This document shows, piece after piece, positions 16,593-24,659 of a DNA stretch of 64,000 nt. Source of the stretch: Streptosporangium canum (GTDB lineage Bacteria > Actinomycetota > Actinomycetes > Streptosporangiales > Streptosporangiaceae); the NCBI RefSeq assembly GCF_900113865.1, contig NZ_FOQY01000013.1, forward strand, positions 62,001 to 126,000, given 5' to 3'. Numbering within the stretch: position 1 is the first letter of the stretch; the number at the start of each line of letters is the position of its first letter. The position numbers and the translations under genes are program-made. The notes beneath the pieces are model-generated. The model was not told the origin of the DNA, ran no database searches, and saw only the letters and a program-made list of their open reading frames with translations.

Positions 16593-17636
16593 ATGGGATC
16601 GGGTCGGAACGTGGCGGTGTTCGGCGCCTACGGGCACACCGGGCGGTTCGTGGTCGCGGAGTTGCGCGAGCGCGGATACGTCCCGCTGCTCCTCGGCCGA
16701 GACCAGGACAGGCTGCTGGCGCTGGCGCTGGCCCAACCGGGGCTCGAGGCGCGGCAGGCGTCGGTCGACGATCCGGCCTCGCTCGACCGCGCGCTGAACG
16801 GCGCGGCCGCCGTGATCAACTGCGCCGGGCCCTTCGCCTCGACCGCCGCCCCGCTGGTCGAGGCGGCGCTGCGCGCCGGCATCCCGTATGTCGACGTGGC
16901 GGCCGAGCTCGAGGCGAACCTTGACACGTTCGCGCACTTCGCGGAGCGCGCCCGCGCCGCGGGCGCCGTGGTGGTCCCGGCGATGGCCTTCTTCGGCGGC
17001 CTCGGTGACCTGCTGGTCACCACCGCGATGGGAGACTGGGCGGCGGCGGACGAGGCGCACATCGCCTACGGCCTGAGCAGTTGGCACCCCACCGCCGGAA
17101 CGCTCGCTTCGGGTGTGGTCTCGGGGCGGCGACGGGGTGGCCGCCGTGTCCGCTACACCGGCGGACGGCTGGAGTACCACGACGACGCTCTGCCGACCCT
17201 GGAGTGGCACTTCCCGGCTCCGCTCGGCCTCCAGAGCGTCATGGGAGAGTTCACCATGGCCGACGTCGTCACCGTTCCCAGCCACCTGGCCGTCCCGGAG
17301 GTGCGCACCTACATGACCGCCAAGGCGGCCGCGGACCTGTCCGCTCCTGACGCCTCGGCGCCGACCGCCGTCGACGGGCGCGGCCGCTCCGCGCAGACCT
17401 TCGTCGTCGACGTCCGCGTCCGCTCCGGCGGCACGGAACGCCGCGTGGCCGCCGCCGGTCAGGACATCTACGCCATCAGCGCGCCGCTCGCGGTGGAGGC
17501 CGTCGACCGCATCCTCACCGGCCGGACCAGGACCACCGGCGTCGCCTCCGCGGGCGCGCTCTTCGACGCCCCGGACTTCCTCCGCGCCCTGTCCTCGCAC
17601 CTCTCGCTGCAGGTCCCGCTCGACACACGCGGCTGA
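16593..17636 (+). CDS. Saccharopine-dehydrogenase-like NAD(P)-binding protein (347 aa)
   Basis: Rossmann start VAVFGAYGHTGRFV, then AAVINCAGPFASTAAPLVEA and YVDVAAELE, the conserved blocks of the Sacchrp_dh_NADP family of putative trans-acting enoyl reductase-like oxidoreductases. The start chosen has GGGAGCAGG upstream and begins directly before the nucleotide-binding strand; a GTG ten codons upstream is possible. Divergent from the AraC/DJ-1 regulator with a 100-bp spacer. Reaction not known; probably a cytosolic reductase under AraC control. Confidence 0.8.
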   Translation: MGSGRNVAVFGAYGHTGRFVVAELRERGYVPLLLGRDQDRLLALALAQPGLEARQASVDDPASLDRALNGAAAVINCAGPFASTAAPLVEAALRAGIPYVDVAAELEANLDTFAHFAERARAAGAVVVPAMAFFGGLGDLLVTTAMGDWAAADEAHIAYGLSSWHPTAGTLASGVVSGRRRGGRRVRYTGGRLEYHDDALPTLEWHFPAPLGLQSVMGEFTMADVVTVPSHLAVPEVRTYMTAKAAADLSAPDASAPTAVDGRGRSAQTFVVDVRVRSGGTERRVAAAGQDIYAISAPLAVEAVDRILTGRTRTTGVASAGALFDAPDFLRALSSHLSLQVPLDTRG

Positions 17637-17673
17637 CCGGCGACCGGTGCCGGGCTGCCGGTGAATCCACTTG

Positions 17674-18105
17674 TCAGGGGGCGCAGTCCTTCGCACGGGT
17701 GTCCGAGGTCGGCCGCACGGAGGTGGCGGCTACCAGCAGTGCGGCGAACGCGATGGGAACCGCCGTCTGATATCCGATCCACACCTCACCCCCGGCGCCG
17801 CTGCCCCGCCATGCCATCAGCAGGCCGGCGAGCGTCGCCAGCACCCAGCCGCTGTCGTAGGCGACCATGAGCCGCGTGTATGTGCGCATCGGGCGGCTGC
17901 GCACATACCCGATCTCGATCCCGCCGCCGATCAGTAGGGCGACGCCGGAGACGGCCATCAGCCAGGAGGGCACACCGAGCAGATCGCCGAGTCGGGCAGC
18001 GCCGATGATGAAGGCGGCACCGAGCGCCACCTTGAAGGCGCCGTCGGCGATGACCCCCGCCAACCGGCGTGTCGCCGGCGAGGTCACAGTCCGGGTCTGT
18101 GTCAT
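17674..18105 (-). CDS. Hypothetical four-helix membrane protein (143 aa)
   Basis: Four hydrophobic segments (about 20-42, 48-68, 80-100, 112-130) after a polar TQTRTVTSP start. Similar small integral proteins are common next to TetR genes in actinobacteria, but no function is recognised. AGGGAGGAA precedes the ATG by six bases, a near-ideal Shine-Dalgarno. Divergent from a TetR gene with dyads in the 66-bp spacer, so TetR control is likely. Confidence 0.75.
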   Translation of the reverse strand: MTQTRTVTSPATRRLAGVIADGAFKVALGAAFIIGAARLGDLLGVPSWLMAVSGVALLIGGGIEIGYVRSRPMRTYTRLMVAYDSGWVLATLAGLLMAWRGSGAGGEVWIGYQTAVPIAFAALLVAATSVRPTSDTRAKDCAP

Positions 18106-18143
18106 GAGCGTTCCTCCCTGATGCCTGTCCGACTTCCTGTTCC

Positions 18144-18162
18144 GTAATTCGATTACTACAAT
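18144..18162. promoter_or_regulatory. Operator and -10 element between membrane protein and TetR genes
   Basis: GTAAT-TCG-ATTAC (18144-18156) is a perfect dyad abutting TACAAT (18157-18162), a consensus-like -10 hexamer nine bases before the TetR ATG. A looser outer dyad (TAATTCG...CGAAATTA, 18145-18172) covers the whole promoter. The segment is strongly AT-rich against its surroundings. Confidence 0.65.
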
Positions 18163-18171
18163 AACGAAATT

Positions 18172-18819
18172 ATGAGAATGACGAGAGCCGAGACCAAGGA
18201 ACGCAACCGCCGCGCCCTGCTGGATGCCGCGTTCCACGTCGTCTCCCGAGACGGGTACCGGGCCAGGCTTGAGGAGATCGCCGAGCGGGCCGGCCTGACC
18301 ACCGGCGCTGTCTACTCGCTGTTCGGCAGCAAGAGTGGCCTGGTGGCCGCCCTGGTCACCGACTACCTGCGGCCGCACTACGAAGAGATCGAGCAGGCGA
18401 TCCCCGCTGAAATGGATCTCCTTGAAGCGGTCGACGCCTTCGCCCGGCACTACCGGCGCAGCTGTGACGCCCCTGACGCGCTGTCCGGCCTGTCGCTGCA
18501 GTTCACCCTGCTGGACATGGCCCTGCACGACCCCGAGCTGGGGTCCCGGCTTGCCGCATCCGTCCGGACACAGGAGAGCCGCCTGATCGCGTTGTTCACC
18601 GGCAGATCACACAACGGGAACGTCGTGACGTCGCATCAGGCGCGACGTCTGGCTACCGCGCTCAGGGCACTGTTCGTCGGCCTCAGCCAGGGCGTCATGC
18701 TGGGCCTCGCCCACGGTGCCGACGAGCGGTACTTCGCCGACACCGCCTGCGCCCTGGCGTCTGACGCGGCCCTCATCGATCACGATGCGGGCGCTCCTGA
18801 GCTTCGCGGTTCGGAGTGA
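18172..18819 (+). CDS. TetR-family transcriptional regulator (215 aa)
   Basis: HTH block NRRALLDAAFHVVSRDGYRA, IAERAGLTTGAVYSLFGSK, then a helical C-terminal domain similar to AcrR-type repressors (FVGLSQGVMLGLAHG). The ATG is placed by the TACAAT hexamer and lies inside the outer dyad, consistent with autorepression from a leaderless message; an ATG two codons later is possible. Partner gene is the divergent membrane protein. Confidence 0.88.
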   Translation: MRMTRAETKERNRRALLDAAFHVVSRDGYRARLEEIAERAGLTTGAVYSLFGSKSGLVAALVTDYLRPHYEEIEQAIPAEMDLLEAVDAFARHYRRSCDAPDALSGLSLQFTLLDMALHDPELGSRLAASVRTQESRLIALFTGRSHNGNVVTSHQARRLATALRALFVGLSQGVMLGLAHGADERYFADTACALASDAALIDHDAGAPELRGSE

Positions 18820-19159
18820 TTACGGCGGCGCAGGCACGAGGCCGACATGTGCGGGTTTGCTCCTGCGGCCTCGCTGGAGTGGCCTCGCAGTGGGTCCGCC
18901 CCCTCACCCGCGCGCCACTTCGCCGTCACCCGCCGGCGAAGCGGTGCGCCGGTGAGGTGGCGCAGCAGCCGCACAGCGCGAATCACGCGGCCGACCTCGC
19001 GGAAGGCGGCGCGGGTGGCGTTCTTCCGCGACCCGGAACGCAGCCGCTTGGGCAGGGTCGCCGGCGTCGCCGTCCTCGATCGGGCTAGCGTTGCTTCCGT
19101 CATGCGCCAGGAGGACGTGCCCTGTCTGCGCCTGTGAGCCAGCAGATTGGAGATGCGGG
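18820..19159. other. Intergenic region with GC-rich hairpins
   Basis: Two nested dyads (TTCGCCG...CGGCGAA at 18919-18940 and GCGCCAC...GTGGCGC around 18912-18967) could terminate the TetR transcript. Frames here show no family resemblance. Confidence 0.35.
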
Positions 19160-19882
19160 ATGACTTCTCAGCTCGTCGCGCTCTGCTTCGATGCGAACGA
19201 CCCGTTCCGCCTCGCGCGCTTCTGGGCCGGAGTCCTGGGCTGGGAGATGGCCGACGACCCCCACGATGGCATCGCGCTTCTGCCGAGCGATGACACCGGG
19301 TTCCGGATCCGATGTCTTCCGACCCAGGAGAAGAAGACCGGCCAGAACCAAATGCACTTCGATCTGACGAGCACGTCCCTCGAGGACCAGCAGCGGACGG
19401 TGGCGAGGTCGCTCGGACTCGGTGCGCGGCACATCGACATCGGGCAACGCCCGGAAGAGGGGCATGTGGTGCTCGCCGACCCCGAAGGCAACGAGCTCTG
19501 CGTCATCGGGCCGGGCAACAGGTTCCTCGCTGACTGCGGATTCGTCGGCGCGCTCGCGTGCGACGGGTCGCAGGAGGTCGGATACTTCTGGAGCGAAGCG
19601 CTGGGCTGGCCGTTGGTCTGGGACCAGGACCAGGAGACCGCCATCCGCTCGCCGCACGGCGGCCCGAAGATCACGTGGGGCGGTCCGCCAGTGGCGCCGA
19701 AGACCGGGAAGAACAGGCTGCACTTCGACCTCGCTCCACCTGTGCACGGTGATCAGCAAGCGGAGGTCGACCGCCTCGTCTCCCTCGGAGCGACTCGAAT
19801 CGACATCGGCCGGCGCGGGGCCAGCCGGGTGGTGATGGCCGATCCCGACGGCAATGAGTTCTGTGTGCTGACCCACCGATAG
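19160..19882 (+). CDS. Two-domain VOC (glyoxalase-like) protein (240 aa)
   Basis: Two glyoxalase_6-type halves. Residues 1-115 contain LVALCFDANDPFRLARFWAG, QMHFDLT and VVLADPEGNELCVI; residues 125-240 repeat the pattern with YFWSEALGWP, RLHFDLAP and VVMADPDGNEFCVL. The conserved H and E positions of the metal-site fold are present in both halves. Such proteins are often resistance or dioxygenase-like enzymes; no substrate can be named. GGAGA lies nine bases before the ATG. Monocistronic. Confidence 0.85.
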   Translation: MTSQLVALCFDANDPFRLARFWAGVLGWEMADDPHDGIALLPSDDTGFRIRCLPTQEKKTGQNQMHFDLTSTSLEDQQRTVARSLGLGARHIDIGQRPEEGHVVLADPEGNELCVIGPGNRFLADCGFVGALACDGSQEVGYFWSEALGWPLVWDQDQETAIRSPHGGPKITWGGPPVAPKTGKNRLHFDLAPPVHGDQQAEVDRLVSLGATRIDIGRRGASRVVMADPDGNEFCVLTHR

Positions 19883-20000
19883 CGTGACCAGACCCGGGGG
19901 CGGCGTGCCTCCGATCCACCCCGCGGCACGGTGTGATGCCGGATCGGCGAGTTACGCTCCTTCACGGCCGGCATCCGCAGATTGAGCTATCTTGTCCGGC

Positions 20001-20186
20001 ATGATCACCGAAGGCTGGCTGGCAGACACCCGGGCGTCCTATGACACCGTCGCCGCAAGCTATGCGGACCAGGTGCGCGACCTACTCGATCAAACGCCCT
20101 ACGAACGCGCGTTCCTGGCGCTGTTCGCCGATCTGGTGAAGACCACCGGCCGGGGGCCGGTTGCGGATGAATCGCCCCGACTTTGA
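20001..20186 (+). pseudogene. N-terminal stub of a class I methyltransferase
   Basis: The stub TRASYDTVAASYADQVRDLL ... LALFADLVKTTG then GPVAD is the beginning of a common actinobacterial methyltransferase family. It ends exactly where motif I (VADVGCGPG) should begin and passes into unrelated ESPRL and a stop. The promoter (TATCTT, seven bases before the ATG) is still intact, so a truncated 61-residue peptide may be made. 3' deletion. Confidence 0.7.
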
Positions 20187-20528
20187 TGGAGACCTTGGTG
20201 TGCCCCGGGTTCCGTGGCGTCGGGTTTCTGGATTGTCATGCCACGATGGTCGTGTTTTCGACCTCCTCCGACGGCAGGTGCCCGATATATCAGTGACGTA
20301 GTCACCCTCTCCCGAGGGCAGCGCGGGTAGCGCGGCCGGTAGTGACCAGGGCCGGCCCTCGCCGCGCTGAACCGGGGTGCCGTCCAACGCAGCCCCCTTA
20401 CACCGCCGCCCCGGGCGGTTCCTTCCGGCGGGAAACGGCCGGCGTCGTCATGCGCGGTCGCCGTCGACCACCCCATGCGTGTGCCGGTGACGTGCTGTGG
20501 CCTCCTGCGGCCGCACCTGCGTGCGTGA
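20187..20528. other. Gap following the methyltransferase stub, possible mobile-element remnant
   Basis: Contains no convincing gene. Base composition between 20190 and 20310 (TGGATTGTCATGCCACGATG, GATATATCAGTGACGTAG) is less GC-biased than its surroundings, as seen at the ends of insertion sequences, but no transposase or inverted repeat could be matched. Confidence 0.3.
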
Positions 20529-21035
20529 TCACTGGGGCAGGTGCCGGTATCCGGGGTGAACGCCCGCCGTGAGGCCCTGCTGGGCGGCGATGGCTTCGAG
20601 CAGCTCGGTGAGCTGCGCGCGCTGGGTGTCGTCGAGCGCGGCGCAGATCTCGTCCTCGTGCGCGGAGGCGAGATCGCGCATCCCGGCCATCACGCGCTCG
20701 CCTTCGGCGGCCAGGTGCAGCGCGTAGTTGCGGCGGTCCTGCGGGTTCCGCCGTCGCTCGACGAGCCCTTTGCGCTCCAGGCCGTCGACCAGCGCGACGA
20801 CCCGGCTCGGCACGACCCCCAGCTCCTCGGCCAGGGACTGCTGGCTGCGGCCCGGCCGGGTGGCGATCATACGCAGGAGCCCGACGTCGGAGGGGGCCAC
20901 TCCGAGGCCGCCGATCCGTTCGGCGAACCGCGTCGCGGCGTGCGCGCCCACCTGGGAGAGCAGGAACGCCGCGCCCCTCGGTCGGGACCGCGGCGCCGAT
21001 CCGTCGTCATGGCCGGTCTGCGGTTGCGTGGTCAT
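20529..21035 (-). CDS. MarR-family transcriptional regulator (168 aa)
   Basis: Winged-helix core SQQSLAEELGVVPSRVVALV, recognition helix GLERKGLVERRRNPQDRRNY wing, and dimerisation helices at both ends, all standard for MarR. The N-terminus is extended by about 22 polar residues. No Shine-Dalgarno, but TACCAT stands six bases before the ATG, so a leaderless transcript is likely. Divergent from an SDR relic and membrane protein; the spacer contains repeated TGAATAGTTC sites, the likely MarR operators. Confidence 0.9.
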   Translation of the reverse strand: MTTQPQTGHDDGSAPRSRPRGAAFLLSQVGAHAATRFAERIGGLGVAPSDVGLLRMIATRPGRSQQSLAEELGVVPSRVVALVDGLERKGLVERRRNPQDRRNYALHLAAEGERVMAGMRDLASAHEDEICAALDDTQRAQLTELLEAIAAQQGLTAGVHPGYRHLPQ

Positions 21036-21054
21036 GCAGTGATGGTAGTGGCAG

Positions 21055-21082
21055 TGAATAGTTCTGTGCTATGAATAGTTCA
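21055..21082. promoter_or_regulatory. Paired MarR-type operator sites
   Basis: TGAATAGTTCT (21055-21065) and TGAATAGTTCA (21072-21082) are two half-symmetric sites (TGAA-TAG-TTCA, the second perfect) with starts 17 bp apart, lying between the divergent MarR and downstream operon promoters. Confidence 0.6.
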
Positions 21083-21097
21083 CATCACAGAACGGAG

Positions 21098-21193
21098 ATG
21101 GATGTGCCCGATGCCACAAATGAGGACTGGCCGCGCTATCCGGGCCTGGCAGGCAAGGTCGCGCTGGTGACCGGCGGGCGGGTGATCGTGTGA
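21098..21193 (+). pseudogene. N-terminal stub of a short-chain dehydrogenase, first cistron of the MarR-controlled operon
   Basis: An ATG with ACGGAG directly upstream starts a 31-residue frame reading YPGLAGKVALVTGG, the nucleotide-binding start of an SDR, then RVIV and stop. The body of the enzyme is deleted, but the ribosome-binding site and the coupling to the next gene (stop overlapping GTG as GTGTGA) survive, so translation of this stub may still feed ribosomes into the membrane protein gene. Confidence 0.6.
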
Positions 21194-21906
21194 CAGCCGC
21201 CGAGCGCACCCCGCGCCAGGCCCAGTCCGGGCCGCCGCTGGGGATTCTCGCCGTCGTGTTCACGGTGCTGTTCCTCGCCGGAATCGCGATCAGCACGATC
21301 ATGGCGGGTGGCGAGACCTTCCCCTCGCCCTTCGGTTCCCAGGCCGGGATTCTCGCCTACTTCCACGATCACCCCGACGCCGTGCGGGTGAGCGGGTTCC
21401 TGCAGTTCGCCGCCTCGGTGCCGATGGCGATCTACGCCGCCACCGCCTCGGCCCGCCTGCACAACCTCGGCGTCCGCGCACCCGGTGCCACCATCGCCCT
21501 GGTCGGCGGCGCGCTGGCCGCCACCATGCTGGCCCTGTCCGCGCTGTTCAGCTGGGTGCTGTCGCGGCCCGAGGTGCTCACCGGGGCCGCCGTGGTCCGA
21601 GCCCTGCAGGACCTCGCCTTCGCCACCGGCGGCACCGGGCACGTCGTCTTCCTCGGCCTGCTCGTGGCGGGCATCGCCGTACCGGGGCTGCTGGCCGACC
21701 TGCTCCCGCGCCCGCTCGCGCTCGCCGGCCTGGCCGTCGCCGTCGTGGCCGAGCTGTCCACGCTCACCCTGCTCGTCCCCGGCGCGGCCGTGTCGCTGCC
21801 GATCGCCCGCTTCGCCTCCCTGGCCTGGCTCGTCACCGCGGGGTTCCTGCTGCCCCGCACCCGGGCCGGCAAGAACGCCTCCCGCACGAAGGACGCAGTC
21901 GCATGA
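21190..21906 (+). CDS. Hypothetical six-helix membrane protein (238 aa)
   Basis: Six to seven hydrophobic spans (20-40, 68-90, 98-122, 140-160, 172-190, 195-215) with a polar N-terminus and a basic tail. Resembles DUF4386-type actinobacterial membrane proteins by layout only; no function known. Start GTG overlaps the SDR stub stop, and the next gene starts in an ATGA overlap, so it is the middle gene of a MarR-controlled operon. Confidence 0.75.
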   Translation: MTAAERTPRQAQSGPPLGILAVVFTVLFLAGIAISTIMAGGETFPSPFGSQAGILAYFHDHPDAVRVSGFLQFAASVPMAIYAATASARLHNLGVRAPGATIALVGGALAATMLALSALFSWVLSRPEVLTGAAVVRALQDLAFATGGTGHVVFLGLLVAGIAVPGLLADLLPRPLALAGLAVAVVAELSTLTLLVPGAAVSLPIARFASLAWLVTAGFLLPRTRAGKNASRTKDAVA

Positions 21907-22736
21907 ACACCGAAATGACCGAACGGCTCCTGCGGTTCCAGCACCCCGAGAAGGTCCTGGGCTATCTGGGCGGCCTCGACGACGACCGGCTCGCCACCCT
22001 GTTCGGGCTGGACACGGCCACCTACCGGCGGGTACGCCGCTTCCACGAGGAGCAGGCCCGCGGCGCGGCGGCGGAGCTGCTCGACGCCCCCGGATTCGCG
22101 GAAAAAGTCGACCGGCTGCCTTTCGCCCCCGGTCAGCGTGTTCTGGCCGTCGGCGAGAGCACCACCGACGACCTGCTGTCATGGTTTGAGATCCTGCGCC
22201 ATCTCCTCGACCTCCGGCGTCCCGCCGACGGCATCACCCTGATCAACGTGGCGGTCACCGGACAGACGACCACCCAGGCCCTGGCCGCGCTGCCGGGGCT
22301 GTCCCTCCACCGCCCGGACTGGGTGCTGTGCATGCTCGGCGGCAACGACGCCCAGCGTCTCGCGGCCGACGGACCGACGCTGGTCAGCCTCGCCGAAACC
22401 GAACGCAACCTGCACACCCTGCGCGACCTCCTCGTACGGCGCACCGCGGCGCGATGGGCGTGGATCACCCCGGCCCCGCTGGACGAGGAACGCGTCGCGG
22501 CCTATCCGCACTTCCAGCGGGCCGCGATCAGCTGGGCCAACCGGGACATCGACGCCATCGGGAAGATCTTGAACGCGCAGCCGGACCTCACGGTCGACAG
22601 CGGCCCCGTCATCTCCCGGCAGGGCGGAGAGCGCTTCCACCTCGACGACGGCCTGCACCTCTCCCTCGCCGGTCAGCAGGCCCTGGCCGCCGCCCTGGTC
22701 GAGGCGCTGGCCGACACCCGCGCGGACCGGCCGTAA
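21903..22736 (+). CDS. SGNH/GDSL-family hydrolase (277 aa)
   Basis: Block I is VLAVGESTTDD with the nucleophile serine in GES, block III is CMLGGNDAQ with the GxND oxyanion residues, and block V is DGLHLS with the Asp-His pair. Unlike secreted esterases it has no signal peptide; a 75-residue helical N-terminal extension precedes block I. Probably a cytosolic esterase or acyl hydrolase. The ATGA overlap with the membrane protein gene indicates co-translation. Confidence 0.85.
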   Translation: MNTEMTERLLRFQHPEKVLGYLGGLDDDRLATLFGLDTATYRRVRRFHEEQARGAAAELLDAPGFAEKVDRLPFAPGQRVLAVGESTTDDLLSWFEILRHLLDLRRPADGITLINVAVTGQTTTQALAALPGLSLHRPDWVLCMLGGNDAQRLAADGPTLVSLAETERNLHTLRDLLVRRTAARWAWITPAPLDEERVAAYPHFQRAAISWANRDIDAIGKILNAQPDLTVDSGPVISRQGGERFHLDDGLHLSLAGQQALAAALVEALADTRADRP

Positions 22737-22884
22737 GCTTCTCCTCTTCGGTCCCGCCGGCACCCGTGACACCGGCCTGGAGAAAATCTCGGGGAAGCTG
22801 TCGATGTGGCCGCATCCCGTTCGTCGTCATGGTGTACGGCGACCCGCCGCGCGAGAAGATGACAGGACCTGAAGGAGCCGGACC

Positions 22885-23235
22885 ATGAAGTACATGCTGC
22901 TGATCAACAGTGGTGCGATCGACGCGAACGGCGGAGCCGCGGAGTGCGGCGTCGAGGACTGGATGGCCTACGACAAGGCCGTGCAGGACGCGGGGATCTA
23001 CGTCTCGGGGGAGTCGCTGGCCGACCTGGTCACCGCCACGACGGTCCGGGTGGGAGCGGACGGCGAGCGGGCCGTCACCGACGGGCCGTTCGCCGAGACC
23101 CGCGAGGTGCTCGGTGGTTTCTACGTCATCGACGTGCCGGATCTCGATGCCGCGCTCGACTGGGCCGCACGCTGCCCCGGCGCCCGCGGTAGCGGCTCGG
23201 TCGTGGTACGGCCGGTCGCCGACTTCGGGGCCTGA
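22885..23235 (+). CDS. DGPF/YCII-domain protein, partner of an ECF sigma factor (116 aa)
   Basis: The YCII fold is marked by KYMLLINSGAI at the start, VTDGPFAETREVLGGFYVID in the middle and VVVRPVADF at the end. DGPF proteins are the usual genomic partners of ECF42-type sigma factors, and here the sigma gene follows after five bases. AAGGAG eight to nine bases before the ATG. A second such pair exists at 35966-37515. Role as a sensor or enzyme is unknown. Confidence 0.9.
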   Translation: MKYMLLINSGAIDANGGAAECGVEDWMAYDKAVQDAGIYVSGESLADLVTATTVRVGADGERAVTDGPFAETREVLGGFYVIDVPDLDAALDWAARCPGARGSGSVVVRPVADFGA

Positions 23236-23240
23236 CGGAG

Positions 23241-24527
23241 ATGGCGGAGCAGCCGACCGATGCCGGTACGGACAGGGCCGTGGAGTCGGTGTTCCGGGAG
23301 GAACACGGTCGGCTGCTCGCCTCCCTCGTCGGCCGTTTCGGGGACCTGGACCTGGCGGAGGAGGTCGCCTCCGAGGCGATCGAGGCCGCACTGGTGCACT
23401 GGCCGGTGCGGGGCGTCCCGGCTAAGCCGGGCGCCTGGCTGCTGACGACGGCCCGGCGCAAGGCCGTCGACCGGCTGCGGCGGGACCAGGCCTACGCCGC
23501 CCGGCTCGCCGCCCTGCAGGTGGAGGCGGACCGGGCCGCCCCCGCTCCACCCGCGGATGCGGACGCCGATCTCCCGGACGAGCGGCTGCAGCTGTTCTTC
23601 ACCTGCGCCCACCCGGCCCTGCCGGCCGAGGCTCGCGGGGCGCTGACGCTGCGCTGCCTGGCCGGACTGACCACACCCGAGGTCGCGCGGGCCTTTCTCG
23701 TCCCGCCGGCGGCAATGGCCCAGCGGATCGTGCGGGCGAAGAAGAAGATCCGAGAGGCCCGGATCCCCTTCAGGGTGCCGGGCGCCGACGAGCTGCCCGC
23801 ACGCCTGCCGGGTGTGCTCCAGGTCCTCTACTCGATCTTCACGGAGGGGTACGCGGCCAGCGCCGGCCCTCGGTTGCAGCGGCTCGACCTCGCCGAGGAG
23901 GCCCTTCGGCTGGCGCGGATCCTGCGCCGGTTGCTGCCCGCCGAGCGGGAGGTCGCCGGCCTGCTCGGGCTCATGCTGCTGGTCCACGCGCGGCGCGATG
24001 CCCGGACCGGCCCGGACGGCGGGCTCGTGCTGCTCGAGGACCAGAACCGCGACCGCTGGGACCGTACGATGATCGAGGAGGGCCTCGCCCTGGTGCCCGC
24101 CGCGCTGACCGGCGGCCCGCCTGGACCGTACGGCGTGCAGGCCGCGATCGCCGCCCTGCACGACGAGGCGGCAGACCTCGCGACCACCGACTGGCCGCAG
24201 ATCGTGGCGCTCTACGGCGTGCTGCTCGCCCTCGCCCCCTCCCCGGTCGTCGCCCTGAACCGGGCCGCGGCGGTGGCGATGCGCGACGGCCCGGAGGCCG
24301 GCCTGGCGCTGCTCGACAGCCTGGCCGGCGAGGAGAGGCTGCGCGCCCACCATCCCTACCCGGCGGCCCGGGCGGACCTGCTGCAACGGCTCGGCCGGCT
24401 TCCCGAGGCCGCCGCGGCCTACCGGGAAGCGCTCGCCCTGGCCGGCACCGAACCCGAACGCGCCCACCTGCGACACAGGCTGAAGGCGGTTGAGCCGTCC
24501 GGCCCGGACGCCGGGGCCGGCACCTGA
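23241..24527 (+). CDS. ECF42-type RNA polymerase sigma factor with long C-terminal domain (428 aa)
   Basis: Sigma-2 region (about 18-80: FREEHGRLLASLVGRFGDLD, AWLLTTARRKAVDRLRR), sigma-4 region (120-185: ALTLRCLAGLTTPEVARAFL, MAQRIVRAKKKI), then a 230-residue C-terminal tetratricopeptide-like region with VLYSIFTEGY, RTGPDGGLVLLEDQNRDRW and LNRAAAVAM. The C-terminal extension replaces an anti-sigma factor in this group. Co-transcribed with the upstream DGPF gene. Targets cannot be deduced. Confidence 0.92.
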   Translation: MAEQPTDAGTDRAVESVFREEHGRLLASLVGRFGDLDLAEEVASEAIEAALVHWPVRGVPAKPGAWLLTTARRKAVDRLRRDQAYAARLAALQVEADRAAPAPPADADADLPDERLQLFFTCAHPALPAEARGALTLRCLAGLTTPEVARAFLVPPAAMAQRIVRAKKKIREARIPFRVPGADELPARLPGVLQVLYSIFTEGYAASAGPRLQRLDLAEEALRLARILRRLLPAEREVAGLLGLMLLVHARRDARTGPDGGLVLLEDQNRDRWDRTMIEEGLALVPAALTGGPPGPYGVQAAIAALHDEAADLATTDWPQIVALYGVLLALAPSPVVALNRAAAVAMRDGPEAGLALLDSLAGEERLRAHHPYPAARADLLQRLGRLPEAAAAYREALALAGTEPERAHLRHRLKAVEPSGPDAGAGT

Positions 24528-24641
24528 CGGCCCCGGCACTCCAGCCGCCGCCATCGCAGCCGACACCGGCCGAGGACAGCTGAACGGCTCCGGCTGTCCC
24601 CCGGGGCCGGACGACGTCCGCTCCCATCGTGAAACACCGAC

Positions 24642-24659
24642 GGAGGCCGGCGGGCCTCC
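24642..24659. terminator. Hairpin between convergent sigma factor and hydrolase genes
   Basis: GGAGGCC-GGCG-GGCCTCC forms a 7-bp stem with tetraloop immediately next to the stop codon of the convergent gene. It is placed to serve both transcripts. Confidence 0.45.
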
